Assembly: GCF_009183655.1 (NCBI RefSeq)
Contig: NZ_WEIO01000006.1
Span: 1-64,000 of the forward strand
Reading direction: 5' to 3'
DNA: 64,000 nt
Source: Bacillus aerolatus
GTDB lineage: Bacteria > Bacillota > Bacilli > Bacillales > Domibacillaceae
In this document: piece after piece, positions 36,896 to 45,371 of the stretch
Position numbering within the stretch: the stretch's first letter is position 1
Layout: every line of letters starts with the position of its first letter
Position numbers and translations under genes: made by a program
Notes under the pieces: model-generated
What the model was told of the DNA's origin: nothing
What the model saw: the letters and a program-made list of their open reading frames with translations, nothing else
Databases searched by the model: none

Positions 36896-37006
36896 ATATT
36901 AATCCCTTGATTTTCATAATGGACGGGAGAACCGGGCCAAGATCAATGACTAGAAGCATTCAAACTGGGAATATTTAAATCAATTATTCGCCTGGATGAA
37001 CAAAGA

Positions 37007-37076
37007 TGTTAACTAACGTTTTCATATGATAAAATGAAGAGCGGAGTGTGATGCTTTTGTTCATAGAAAAGCACTC
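37007..37076 (+). promoter_or_regulatory. Candidate promoter and leader hairpin of the nickel-type transporter operon
   Basis: TGTTAA and TAAAAT lie 17 bases apart (37007-37035). A hairpin with GCTTTT and AAAAGC arms (37053-37070) follows, flanked by partly complementary GAGT and ACTC and then TATTTTTAA. It could be a weak attenuator in front of the first permease gene, but the U tract is poor. Confidence 0.35.
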
Positions 37077-37102
37077 TATTTTTAATAGAAAGCAGGAAAG
37101 AA

Positions 37103-38065
37103 ATGGGTCAGTTTATATTAAAGCGTCTCGGTGAATCACTTCTTGTTCTGATCATTGGCAGCATGCTTTGTTTTGCTTTTATTCGCATGCTTCCCGGGGA
37201 CCCGGCCGCTGCTATGTATGGAGATCAGCTTCAAAAACTGAGTGAGGCCGACCGATTTCGCATTACAGAAAATTTAGGATTGAACGAACCGCTGCCAATT
37301 CAGTATGGAAAATGGCTCGGACAAGTTCTTCAAGGAGAATGGGGAGTGTCTTCTATTTCCGGGGAAGATGCTGCAATAGTTGTGGCAAAGTCCCTGCAGC
37401 CGACATTTTTATTGATGTTTTCCGCTCATTTTTTCGTTTTTACACTGGCTGTTTTCTTCGGAGTGACGTCCGGGCTGTGCCGCCGCTCTTTATACGATCA
37501 CGCAGTAACAGTCATCAGCTTTATATTTATGTCCATTCCGCCTTTCTGGTTTGCTCTTATGCTCATGGTCTTTTTCTCCGTTTATTTAGGGGTTTTGCCA
37601 ACGTCCGGAATGGGAGAGGGAGGCGGACAACTTCGCTTTATACTCATGCCTTCGCTTGTCCTCGCTTTATCTCATGCCGGTTATTATATCCGGCTCTTGC
37701 GTAATCACATTGCTATCACAAAAGACACGGGATTTGTCTTCGCTTTAAAAGCCCGCGGTATTTCGGAGTGGACGATATTGAAAAATCACCTGCTCCCTAA
37801 TGCTTCGATTCCTTTATTATCTTATACGGGGATGTCACTCGCGGTCGCATTAGCGGGTTCTATTGTAGTGGAAACGATTTTTTCCTGGCCGGGTATAGGA
37901 CGTCTCGCATTGAAATCGGCTCTTGCCCACGATTATCCTGTTTTATTAGCCGTTATATTGCTAAGTATGGTGTTTGTGATCACTGTTAATTTATTAGTGG
38001 ACCTTATTTGTGCCTGGATTGATCCGCGTCTCCGAAGTCAGTTGCTTGAGGAGGGAAGAAGATGA
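37103..38065 (+). CDS. nikB: Nickel/dipeptide-type ABC transporter permease (NikB-like)
   Basis: The 320-residue permease begins MGQFILKRLGESLLVLIIGSML and has MLPGDPAAA, the EAA loop RGISEWTILKNHLLPNA and VVETIFSWPGIGRLA. All are standard for the first permease of oligopeptide or nickel importers. It is the first gene of a four-gene unit. The nickel call is an inference from the neighbouring urease operon and the NikA-like binding protein. A GCAGGAAAG site precedes the ATG. Confidence 0.75.
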   Translation: MGQFILKRLGESLLVLIIGSMLCFAFIRMLPGDPAAAMYGDQLQKLSEADRFRITENLGLNEPLPIQYGKWLGQVLQGEWGVSSISGEDAAIVVAKSLQPTFLLMFSAHFFVFTLAVFFGVTSGLCRRSLYDHAVTVISFIFMSIPPFWFALMLMVFFSVYLGVLPTSGMGEGGGQLRFILMPSLVLALSHAGYYIRLLRNHIAITKDTGFVFALKARGISEWTILKNHLLPNASIPLLSYTGMSLAVALAGSIVVETIFSWPGIGRLALKSALAHDYPVLLAVILLSMVFVITVNLLVDLICAWIDPRLRSQLLEEGRR

Positions 38066-38910
38066 GCAAAAAACACCCTTGGTTTTTGATTTTGGCAACT
38101 TGCTTATTTCTTATTCTCATAGCTGCCGTTTCGTTCGCTCCGCTGCTGACGTCTTATGATCCTCTCGCTATTCGAATGGATCGTGTTCTGCAGCCACCAG
38201 GCTCCGGCCACATACTTGGAACAGATGAGCTAGGCCGAGACGTGTTTGCGCGTCTCTTGTACGGCGGACGGGTTTCTTTGTCTGTTGGAGCGGCAGCCAT
38301 GTTCGTATCTATTGTGGCGGGTGTCGTTTATGGTGCTATCAGCGGCCTTGCAGGCGGCAAAGTAGACCGCCTGATGATGCGGGTCATTGATGCGCTGTTA
38401 AGTATCCCTTCATTGCTGTTAATGATAGGGCTTCAAATGGTGTTTCCGGCAAGTTTAACGACAGTCATACTTGTGATTAGTTTAACAAGCTGGATGCCGA
38501 TTGCCCGCTTGATCCGGACAGAAATATTAGCAATGAAACAGGAGGTATTCATCCAGGCATCTACTGTAGTAGGAGCCTCTACAGGCCAATTATTGCGCCG
38601 GCATATGCTGCCGCAATGTATTCCGACGATTACCGTGCTTGCCATCAGCGGAATCAGTCATGCTATCCTTGCAGAAGCTACGCTCAGCTTTCTTGGTATC
38701 GGTATTCCGCCGCATGAGCCTTCATGGGGAAATATGCTGATGGGGGCCCAGAGCCACTTGCTCGCAGGAGCCTGGTGGTTAGCCGTATTTCCGGGTATTT
38801 GTATCACTTATACGATTCTTGTCATTAACTTTTTAGGAGATAAACTGCAAGACCGTATGGCGGCTCCGCAGTTTAGAAAGGGGAGAGAAAATGAACGGGT
38901 GTCTTCTTGA
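38062..38910 (+). CDS. nikC: Nickel/dipeptide-type ABC transporter permease (NikC-like)
   Basis: The 282-residue second permease contains HILGTDELGRDVFARLLYGG and ASTVVGASTGQLLRRHMLPQC, the typical DppC/NikC signatures, and FLGIGIPPHEPSWGNML. Its ATG overlaps the TGA of the first permease gene in ATGA, which implies translational coupling. It forms the channel with the upstream product. Confidence 0.78.
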   Translation: MSKKHPWFLILATCLFLILIAAVSFAPLLTSYDPLAIRMDRVLQPPGSGHILGTDELGRDVFARLLYGGRVSLSVGAAAMFVSIVAGVVYGAISGLAGGKVDRLMMRVIDALLSIPSLLLMIGLQMVFPASLTTVILVISLTSWMPIARLIRTEILAMKQEVFIQASTVVGASTGQLLRRHMLPQCIPTITVLAISGISHAILAEATLSFLGIGIPPHEPSWGNMLMGAQSHLLAGAWWLAVFPGICITYTILVINFLGDKLQDRMAAPQFRKGRENERVSS

Positions 38911-40489
38911 AGTCGAGCAGCTCACCGTCTCACATCATGAAAAAGTAATTGTATCGAATGTCACTTTTTCCGTCCAAAAAGAAACAGTGACGGCTCTGAT
39001 CGGCGAAAGTGGTTCAGGAAAAAGTTTGACAGCGAGGGCGCTGATTGACTTGCTTCCTGAAAACGTAGCAATTACATCCGGCTCTGTCCGTTTTTTAGGT
39101 GAGCACGTGCTTTCTATGAACAGCAGCCGTAAGCGACAATACCGCGGCAAAGAAACAGGTATTGTTTTTCAAGATACGTGGCAAACATTTGATCCGCTTC
39201 GAACGATTGGACATCACTTTTTAGAATTGTTTGCTGCCCATACACCTTTATCAAAAAAGGAAGCGAAAGAGGAAGCGGTCAAGCTGCTTCGCCAAGTGAA
39301 GATGCACGATCCGGAACGGGTTTTCCGTTCCTTTCCACACGAGCTTTCCGGCGGAATGAGGCAGCGGGTTCAACTAGCCCTTGCCATTGCTTTAAATCCC
39401 CCGCTATTAATCGCTGATGAACCAACGACTGCACTCGATTTGCAAATTCAATTCGATATTCTATCTCTTATGAAAGAATGGCAGCAGCAATCAGGCAGCT
39501 CGGTTTTATTTATTACACATGATCTTGGAGTGGCGGCCGAAATGGCGGATGAAGTCATTGTAATGAGCAATGGAGAAGTAGTCGAATGTTCTCCGGCTGG
39601 AAAGCTGTTTACTGAACCAGAATCAACACAGGCAAAGCAGCTGCTGGCGGATTATAGGCTGCTGTCAAACCCGGTGGAAACAGTTAAACAGTCTGATGGC
39701 AAGCCAATCATGAAAATTGAACATGTGACGAAGCGATACGTCAGGAAAAAGTGGTTTACGAAAGAAATAACTTCGGCAGTTCAAGACGTGTCGCTTTATA
39801 TAGCCGCAGGAGAATCGGTTGGGCTGATTGGAGAAAGCGGCGGCGGGAAGAGCACGTTATCCCGGTTGATGCTTCAACTTGAGCCGTGTACGAGCGGCAA
39901 AGTCGCCTGGATGGGAAACCAAACACTGCGAAGAGGAGTTCAGTGGGTGCATCAAGACCCGCTTGCGTCGTTCGATCCTCGCTGGACCATTGAAAAAATC
40001 GTCGGCGAAGGGTATGACTACTGGAAAAAAGGACAGGAAGGCAAAAGTGAGCAAGTGCTTTCCGTTCTCCAAAAAGTTGGATTGTCTCCTTCTGTCCGGT
40101 TTCTTTACCCTCACGAATTGTCCGGCGGCATGAGACAGCGCGCTGCTTTAGCCCGTGCTCTGTTAGTGGAACCTGAATTGATTGTTCTTGATGAACCATT
40201 TGCTAATTTGGACATGAGTTCACAAGCTAACATGATTTCGCTGATTCAGTCATTAAATAAAAAGGAGCAGCTGGCTATTTTATTTATTACACATGACATC
40301 AGGGCGGCCATGGCTCTTTGCCAACGCATTTACGTAATGGAAAAAGGATCCATTGTAGAAGAATCAGCTGCTGATGAATTGATCTTGACAAAAAATCCAT
40401 ATACGAAGCAGCTTTTATCGTGTATGCCAGGTTTTGAAGTCGGCAAAAGGAACAAAAACAAAACAGCAAAGGTGGTTGCGTATGTATAA
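38891..40489 (+). CDS. Fused double ATPase of the nickel/dipeptide-type importer (NikD-NikE fusion)
   Basis: The 532-residue protein holds two full ABC domains in one chain. The first (about 5-250) has GESGSGKS, LSGGMRQRVQ and LLIADEPTTALD. The second (about 275-520) has GESGGGKS, LSGGMRQRAA and LIVLDEPFANLD. In NikDE and OppDF these are separate proteins. All nucleotide-binding motifs are intact, so both sites should work. The reading frame overlaps the end of the second permease gene by 20 bases. A GGGGAGAG site lies in front of the ATG. Confidence 0.88.
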   Translation: MNGCLLEVEQLTVSHHEKVIVSNVTFSVQKETVTALIGESGSGKSLTARALIDLLPENVAITSGSVRFLGEHVLSMNSSRKRQYRGKETGIVFQDTWQTFDPLRTIGHHFLELFAAHTPLSKKEAKEEAVKLLRQVKMHDPERVFRSFPHELSGGMRQRVQLALAIALNPPLLIADEPTTALDLQIQFDILSLMKEWQQQSGSSVLFITHDLGVAAEMADEVIVMSNGEVVECSPAGKLFTEPESTQAKQLLADYRLLSNPVETVKQSDGKPIMKIEHVTKRYVRKKWFTKEITSAVQDVSLYIAAGESVGLIGESGGGKSTLSRLMLQLEPCTSGKVAWMGNQTLRRGVQWVHQDPLASFDPRWTIEKIVGEGYDYWKKGQEGKSEQVLSVLQKVGLSPSVRFLYPHELSGGMRQRAALARALLVEPELIVLDEPFANLDMSSQANMISLIQSLNKKEQLAILFITHDIRAAMALCQRIYVMEKGSIVEESAADELILTKNPYTKQLLSCMPGFEVGKRNKNKTAKVVAYV

Positions 40490-42062
40490 GAACTATCGGA
40501 AATTTCTTTTAGCTGCAGTTGCGGCTGCCGGTCTCGCTGGGCTTGCAGGGTGCAGCGAAGAAAACAGTAAGCCCGCTGATTCGACTCAGAAAAAGCAGCT
40601 TATTTATGGGATGGATTCAGAAATTGAGAAAGTTAATCCGGTTCTTGATGAAAGCCAGGAAATTGATACGCTTCTTTTTCGCGGATTAACGAAACCGGAT
40701 AAAGAAAATCAAGTCACTCCCGATTTAGCAGAAAGCTGGGAGATATCAAAAGATCAGCTCGTTTATACGTTTAAACTTCGTCGAGATGCTAAATGGCAAG
40801 ATGGAAAACCTGTCACGGCGAAAGACGTAAAGTTTACCTTTGACCAAATAAAAAACCCGGCAACGAACACGCCGATTGCCGGAGAATTCAATGAAATTAA
40901 ATCAGTGGAAGCAACTGGTGACTATGAAGTGAAAATGACTCTTCATCGTCCGTTTCCGTCTCTGCTCGACAAGCTGAAAATTGGCATTGTGCCGGAACAC
41001 ATCTTGCGCGGTGAAAATATGAATGAAACGGAATTTAATCAAAATCCGGTCGGCAATGGTCCTTTTAAACTAAAAGAATGGGGCAGCGACCACACGATTA
41101 TCCTGGAAAGAAACGACGATTATTATGGTGCGGCCCCAAAATTAGACGAAGTGGTGTTTAAAGCGGTGCCAGATGCCAATACACGGGCGCTGCAGTTAAA
41201 AACAGGAGAAATTGATTTGGCCATTATGGAACCTAATCAATTGGCTGGTGTCAAAGAAAATGATCCATACGCAGTACATGAAGTTTCAACGGCCGATTAC
41301 CGGGCAGTGATGTATAACTTCGATCTGCCGTTGTTTCAGGATAAACGGGTACGCCAGGCGATGAACCTCGCGGTGAATCGGGAAGAATTAGTGAAAGGCG
41401 TACTGGCAGGCAAGGGAGAAGCGGCTTATGGGCCGTTGCAAAAATCATGGGCAGGAGCTTCGCAAAAAGAAGCTTATACGTATAATGAGAAAAAAGCAAA
41501 ACAGTTGTTAGCTGATGCCGGATGGGTAAAAGGAAGCGATGGCGTACTCGTGAAAGATGGCAAACGATTTGAGTTTGAGCTTGTTTCACCTATACAGGAT
41601 ACTGTCCGCGTAGTGCTTGCCAATGTCGTCTCTGAACAGCTAAAGCCGTTTGGCATTAAAGCCGTGCCGAAACCAGTCGATCAGCATGCAGTGAAGTATG
41701 ACGGGGAAGAGGCTTTGATTATTGGCTGGGGCAGTGAGTTCGATCCCGATGATCATACGTACCGTTTATTCCACAGCAGTGAAATAGGAGACGGCCAATA
41801 TAACTTCGGTTCTTATCGAAATGAAAAGGTTGATGACTTGCTTATGAAAGCACGGACAACGGCAAATAGGGAAATGAGAAAAACCTATTATAAACAATTC
41901 CAAGAAGAGCTGGCTGTTGATCCGCCATATAACTTTCTTGTTTATCTGGAAGCTCTTTACGGATTGAATAAGAATGTAACAGGAATCAGTACACGCACGC
42001 TCGGTCATCATGGCTTTGGCGTATTGTGGAACATTGAAGAATGGGACAAAAAAGTAAACTAA
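40482..42062 (+). CDS. nikA: Substrate-binding lipoprotein of the nickel/dipeptide-type importer (NikA-like)
   Basis: The 526-residue lipoprotein has a lipobox LAGC (Cys24 in LAGLAGC) and a family-5 solute-binding body. That body shows LLFRGLTKPDKENQVTPDLAESW, FKLRRDAKWQDGKPVTAKDVKFT and NPVGNGPFKLKEW. The start at 40482 overlaps the ATPase gene by eight bases and follows AAAGGTGG; an upstream in-frame ATG at 40434 would place a charged stretch before the signal peptide and is rejected. Proteins of this type bind nickel or Ni-chelates, or peptides. The adjacent urease genes favour nickel, but the ligand is not proved by sequence. Confidence 0.78.
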   Translation: MYKNYRKFLLAAVAAAGLAGLAGCSEENSKPADSTQKKQLIYGMDSEIEKVNPVLDESQEIDTLLFRGLTKPDKENQVTPDLAESWEISKDQLVYTFKLRRDAKWQDGKPVTAKDVKFTFDQIKNPATNTPIAGEFNEIKSVEATGDYEVKMTLHRPFPSLLDKLKIGIVPEHILRGENMNETEFNQNPVGNGPFKLKEWGSDHTIILERNDDYYGAAPKLDEVVFKAVPDANTRALQLKTGEIDLAIMEPNQLAGVKENDPYAVHEVSTADYRAVMYNFDLPLFQDKRVRQAMNLAVNREELVKGVLAGKGEAAYGPLQKSWAGASQKEAYTYNEKKAKQLLADAGWVKGSDGVLVKDGKRFEFELVSPIQDTVRVVLANVVSEQLKPFGIKAVPKPVDQHAVKYDGEEALIIGWGSEFDPDDHTYRLFHSSEIGDGQYNFGSYRNEKVDDLLMKARTTANREMRKTYYKQFQEELAVDPPYNFLVYLEALYGLNKNVTGISTRTLGHHGFGVLWNIEEWDKKVN

Positions 42063-42069
42063 ATGCAGG

Positions 42070-42103
42070 AAAAAAGGCCAGCCGATAAAGCTGGCCTTTT
42101 TTA
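42070..42103 (+). terminator. Terminator of the nickel-type transporter operon
   Basis: AAAAAGGCCAGC pairs with GCTGGCCTTTTT around a 7-base loop, with six Ts. Its left arm also gives a T run on the minus strand. Confidence 0.93.
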
Positions 42104-42123
42104 AGTTGACTATGGATGAAAAG

Positions 42124-42621
42124 TTATTCCGCTGCCTTTTTCAAATCTTGTTCTTTTACCCCTTTTTTATGATCCGCTATTTTTTCATGGATTTCAGTTT
42201 CGATTGCCTGAACATGTTCTTCTTCTAGCTTTTGCTGGGGCTGAGGATGGAACCATTGGATTTCACCTTCGTGAACAAAGCCCTTATATTCCTCTCCTTG
42301 CACTTGCAAAGTGAATTGGTGGCGTTCGTGCACCCTGTCTTCGAAAGCAGGCTTTATTTCAAAGTCATTCACTCCGCTTGAAATACCGTATTGTCTCATT
42401 AATTCGTATATAGTTGACTCGATCGCATCTACTTTCTCTTCACCAATCATTTGTTTTGGGTGAGGATGCAGCCAGTGAATTTCATCTTCATGGAAATGGC
42501 CTTTAAATTCGTCTCCTTCAATTTTAAACGTAAAGGCATGTCTTTCATGCACACGATCTTCAAACACAGGTTCCACTTCAAAGTCTTCTAATACTGGTTC
42601 TTCATTATTTTCTTCAGACAA
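42124..42621 (-). CDS. Histidine-rich protein of two tandem repeats
   Basis: The 165-residue protein has two homologous units of about 60 residues. Unit one is EVEPVFEDRVHERHAFTF followed by KGHFHEDEIHWLHPHP. Unit two is EIKPAFEDRVHERHQFTL followed by YKGFVHEGEIQWFHPQP. It holds about 14 histidines and is strongly acidic, with no signal peptide or cysteine. I am reminded of short DUF5342/YheE-type proteins, with low certainty. It lies between the nickel-type importer and the urease operon, so a metal-binding role such as nickel storage or delivery is possible, but this is inference from composition and position. It has its own region before it and may be co-transcribed with nothing. Confidence 0.75.
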   Translation of the reverse strand: MSEENNEEPVLEDFEVEPVFEDRVHERHAFTFKIEGDEFKGHFHEDEIHWLHPHPKQMIGEEKVDAIESTIYELMRQYGISSGVNDFEIKPAFEDRVHERHQFTLQVQGEEYKGFVHEGEIQWFHPQPQQKLEEEHVQAIETEIHEKIADHKKGVKEQDLKKAAE

Positions 42622-42714
42622 TTCCTAAACCCCCTCAGGACATTTTATACTTCAGTATTTTCCCTAATTTAAAACAAATATTCTACTTTTTCAAGGAAAA
42701 GCACTTCTTTTTCA

Positions 42715-42747
42715 TAAAAAATCCGACAGCTGTTAAAGCTGCCGGAT
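42715..42747 (-). terminator. Terminator of the urease operon
   Basis: On the minus strand ATCCGGCAGCT pairs with AGCTGTCGGAT with one mismatch, followed by a run of six Ts. It lies just after the ureD stop. Confidence 0.9.
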
Positions 42748-42756
42748 GTCATTCGA

Positions 42757-43581
42757 TTAATATTTTCTTAGAGAATTCGGGGTAAGACCAAACCATTCCT
42801 CGCTGATCAGCCGGTGGCATTCCGCAAATGTTCGTTCGATAACCTGAGTAGAGTTAGCAAGAACCCGGATGCTGAAACCAGGCACGGCCAGCTTTGAAAG
42901 ACCGAACTTCATATTAGATTCGTTCGCTTCGATCCTTTCATATAACCGGTCGAGGAGGCCATTATTCGTTTGTTCACCGACGACGATCATCGAGCCGAGG
43001 TGAGTAAAGCCTTCCATAAAGCCTAGACCTGACATTTTTTGCTTAGCTGGTGTCAGTTTAATGTGATCAAATACCGCCAGCTTTTCATCAAGATAAATTT
43101 CGTTGATTAATTGAATGGTATCATATGTGAATCTTTCTCCGCTTGGGGACCAGCCTGGAGTGAGAATGTCTGTATAAAGAAAAGTAGCCCCGGATTCCAT
43201 TCGAATAATATTCTTCTGCTGATAGCGGGCATTTTCATAAGCAATCAGCGGATCAGGAAGAAATTCCACATAACTGCCTTTCTTTAAGATAATCTCGGTC
43301 TCCTGGTAGGCATGATCTTTAGGGGTCTTATACACTTTCGTTGCAGACTGGGTCGTTAAAGTGGCTTTGGCGCCTTCATCAGCTGTAATTTTCATGCTGT
43401 ACCGGTCGCCATCTAAGTACCCTCCGCCTGGATTTAGCAAGTAATAACACACCTGTCCCGAATCGTCGTGGTAAACCGGCCGCATCACTTTAAACGCTCC
43501 TTGGAAAAATACGTTTTTGGCAACGGTTTTTCCTTTCCGGTCTTCTAGGTCCAGGGATAACACACCTGTCCAGTCTGTCAT
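42757..43581 (-). CDS. ureD: Urease accessory protein UreD
   Basis: UreD (UreH) is the scaffold that docks the urease apoenzyme and, with UreF and UreG, delivers nickel. The 274-residue product shows the typical NPGGGYLDGDRY, TTQSATKVYK and PDPLIAYENARYQQ motifs. It is the last gene of ureABCEFGD, two bases after ureG. Having ureD last and not first is the common order in Bacillus-type operons that include the accessory set. Confidence 0.95.
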   Translation of the reverse strand: MTDWTGVLSLDLEDRKGKTVAKNVFFQGAFKVMRPVYHDDSGQVCYYLLNPGGGYLDGDRYSMKITADEGAKATLTTQSATKVYKTPKDHAYQETEIILKKGSYVEFLPDPLIAYENARYQQKNIIRMESGATFLYTDILTPGWSPSGERFTYDTIQLINEIYLDEKLAVFDHIKLTPAKQKMSGLGFMEGFTHLGSMIVVGEQTNNGLLDRLYERIEANESNMKFGLSKLAVPGFSIRVLANSTQVIERTFAECHRLISEEWFGLTPNSLRKY

Positions 43582-43582
43582 A

Positions 43583-44194
43583 TTAATCCAGTCCTTTTAA
43601 TAATGCGTGTTTCTTAATCCAGTCAATGACTTCATCGAGACCTTCATCGTTTTTTAAGTTTGTAAAAACAAACGGTTTATCGCCGCGGAACACTTTCGTA
43701 TCTTCAGCCATCACTTCTAGACTGGCGCCTACAAAAGGAGCAAGGTCTGTTTTGTTAATAATGAATAAATCGGATTTAATCATTCCTTGGCCGCCTTTTC
43801 GGGGGATTTTTTCTCCTTGGGCGACATCGATGATATAAATAGAAAAGTCGACGAGTTCAGGGCTGAATGTCGCCGCCAGATTATCGCCGCCGCTTTCAAC
43901 AAAAATGAGTTCGACATCAGGGTGCCGCTCAATTAACTCATCAATGGCGGCAAAGTTCATCGATGCATCTTCGCGGATCGCTGTATGAGGGCAGCCGCCG
44001 GTTTCCACACCAATGATGCGGTCTTCAGCCAACACGCCGTTTTGCATTAAGAATTTAGCGTCTTCTTTCGTGTAAATATCATTTGTGACGACAGCCATTT
44101 TAATTTCGCCTTCCAAATGACGAGTTAGTTTCTCAACGAGCATTGTTTTCCCTGCACCAACAGGTCCTCCAACACCAATTTTAATCGGTTCCAT
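43583..44194 (-). CDS. ureG: Urease accessory GTPase UreG
   Basis: UreG binds nickel and GTP and transfers Ni to the urease active site. The 203-residue product has the P-loop GGPVGAGKT (9-17), the nickel-binding CPH motif (Cys68-His70, in [12 protein letters not shown]), FVESGGDN, and INKTDLA for guanine recognition. It is full length and belongs to the SIMIBI class. It lies 32 bases after ureF and directly before ureD. Confidence 0.97.
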   Translation of the reverse strand: MEPIKIGVGGPVGAGKTMLVEKLTRHLEGEIKMAVVTNDIYTKEDAKFLMQNGVLAEDRIIGVETGGCPHTAIREDASMNFAAIDELIERHPDVELIFVESGGDNLAATFSPELVDFSIYIIDVAQGEKIPRKGGQGMIKSDLFIINKTDLAPFVGASLEVMAEDTKVFRGDKPFVFTNLKNDEGLDEVIDWIKKHALLKGLD

Positions 44195-44226
44195 TGAAAC
44201 ACTTCCTTTTCTTTTGAAATCAAATG

Positions 44227-44913
44227 TTATGACATAAAAATACGAATATTGACTCGCTCATGCTGCATTTGAGCGAGTTCCAATCCTGGAGAAACGATGC
44301 CGAAATCATCTTCCGGCAATTGCATAATTTTTTCTACTGCCCGCTGCAGTTCGGGATGAAATTTATGAGTAATCAATTGTCCGGCTGTCTGGCCAAGGGG
44401 AATGGCGCGTACAGCATTTTGGACAAGACTTGAAACGGCAGAATACAAATAATAGAGGATGGCATTTGGCTTTGAAACCTCAAGACCATAAGCGACCATT
44501 GTAAACACAATGGAGGGGTGGGCGAACGACTGCTTTTTCTTGATTTGTTCCCGGTATAATGAAAGTACGGGGAAGTCATACAAAGATTGAGAGAGCTTTA
44601 ACATACGGTCCCCTATCATTTGAGTGCCTTCGCGCGTTTCCCTAGGCAAGTTTTGGACTGTTAACAAACGGTCCAGATTCCATACTTGTTGAAGGTCTTC
44701 CTGCAACAACGCGTCATAAACAAGACGGCAGGCGAGACCATCAGTATAAATGAGCTGTTCGTGAACATACACTTGAAGCCATTCAAAAAACGTTTTCTGG
44801 TCTCTTACTACATCGGCCTGTATGTAACTTTCCAAACCGAAAGAGTGGCTGAAAGCACCGGTTGGAAAGTTGGAATCACACAGTTGAAACAAAGAGAGCA
44901 TGTTTTTATCCAT
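44227..44913 (-). CDS. ureF: Urease accessory protein UreF
   Basis: UreF is an all-helical protein that regulates UreG GTP hydrolysis during nickel insertion. The 228-residue product has [21 protein letters not shown] near the N-terminus and [20 protein letters not shown] near the C-terminus, both diagnostic. Its ATG overlaps the end of ureE by eight bases, so it is coupled to it. Confidence 0.96.
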   Translation of the reverse strand: MDKNMLSLFQLCDSNFPTGAFSHSFGLESYIQADVVRDQKTFFEWLQVYVHEQLIYTDGLACRLVYDALLQEDLQQVWNLDRLLTVQNLPRETREGTQMIGDRMLKLSQSLYDFPVLSLYREQIKKKQSFAHPSIVFTMVAYGLEVSKPNAILYYLYSAVSSLVQNAVRAIPLGQTAGQLITHKFHPELQRAVEKIMQLPEDDFGIVSPGLELAQMQHERVNIRIFMS

Positions 44914-45370
44914 GACTATGACCTATATGACGGAATGCCTGCTTCACTTTTCTATCTTCCCGTTTAAAAGGGATGCCCAGTTCTTGCAGTAGTTCCTCTA
45001 CTAAATAATCATATTGGACAAGCATATCATCTTCTTCAAATTGAGCAGGAAGGTGGCGATTGCCAAGTTGGTGGGCAATCGTACCCATTTCTTTTATGCT
45101 GCGGGGACTGATGATGAGCAAGTCATCTGACAGTACGTCAATGACGATCATATTTTTCTCATCCATGTACAATACATCACCGGCTAAAAGATCACGCGGT
45201 TCTTTTAAACGAATGCCGAGCTCCTTGCCGTGATCCGTCTTTACGCGCTGAATTCGTTTGACTAAATGCGCACTTTCTAAATACACTTTTTCCATATGGC
45301 GCTTGTTAATTTCGTTTGGATCCATGTTTTCCAAGTTCGTAATTACTTTTTCAATAATCAATGCATTCAC
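44906..45370 (-). CDS. ureE: Urease metallochaperone UreE
   Basis: UreE is the cytoplasmic nickel carrier that loads UreG. The 154-residue product has the peptide-binding N-domain and the metal-binding C-domain with GNRHLPAQ. A short histidine tail HIGHSHG closes it; it has four residues of possible Ni ligand character and is much shorter than the long His tail of Klebsiella UreE. It starts one base after ureC ends, and its own stop overlaps ureF. Confidence 0.95.
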   Translation of the reverse strand: MNALIIEKVITNLENMDPNEINKRHMEKVYLESAHLVKRIQRVKTDHGKELGIRLKEPRDLLAGDVLYMDEKNMIVIDVLSDDLLIISPRSIKEMGTIAHQLGNRHLPAQFEEDDMLVQYDYLVEELLQELGIPFKREDRKVKQAFRHIGHSHG

Positions 45371-45371
45371 C

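Noticed and set aside
37041..37080. Leader hairpin of the nickel-type operon as a metal riboswitch
   Set aside because: It lacks the NiCo or other known aptamer motifs and has a poor U tract; kept only as a weak attenuator candidate.
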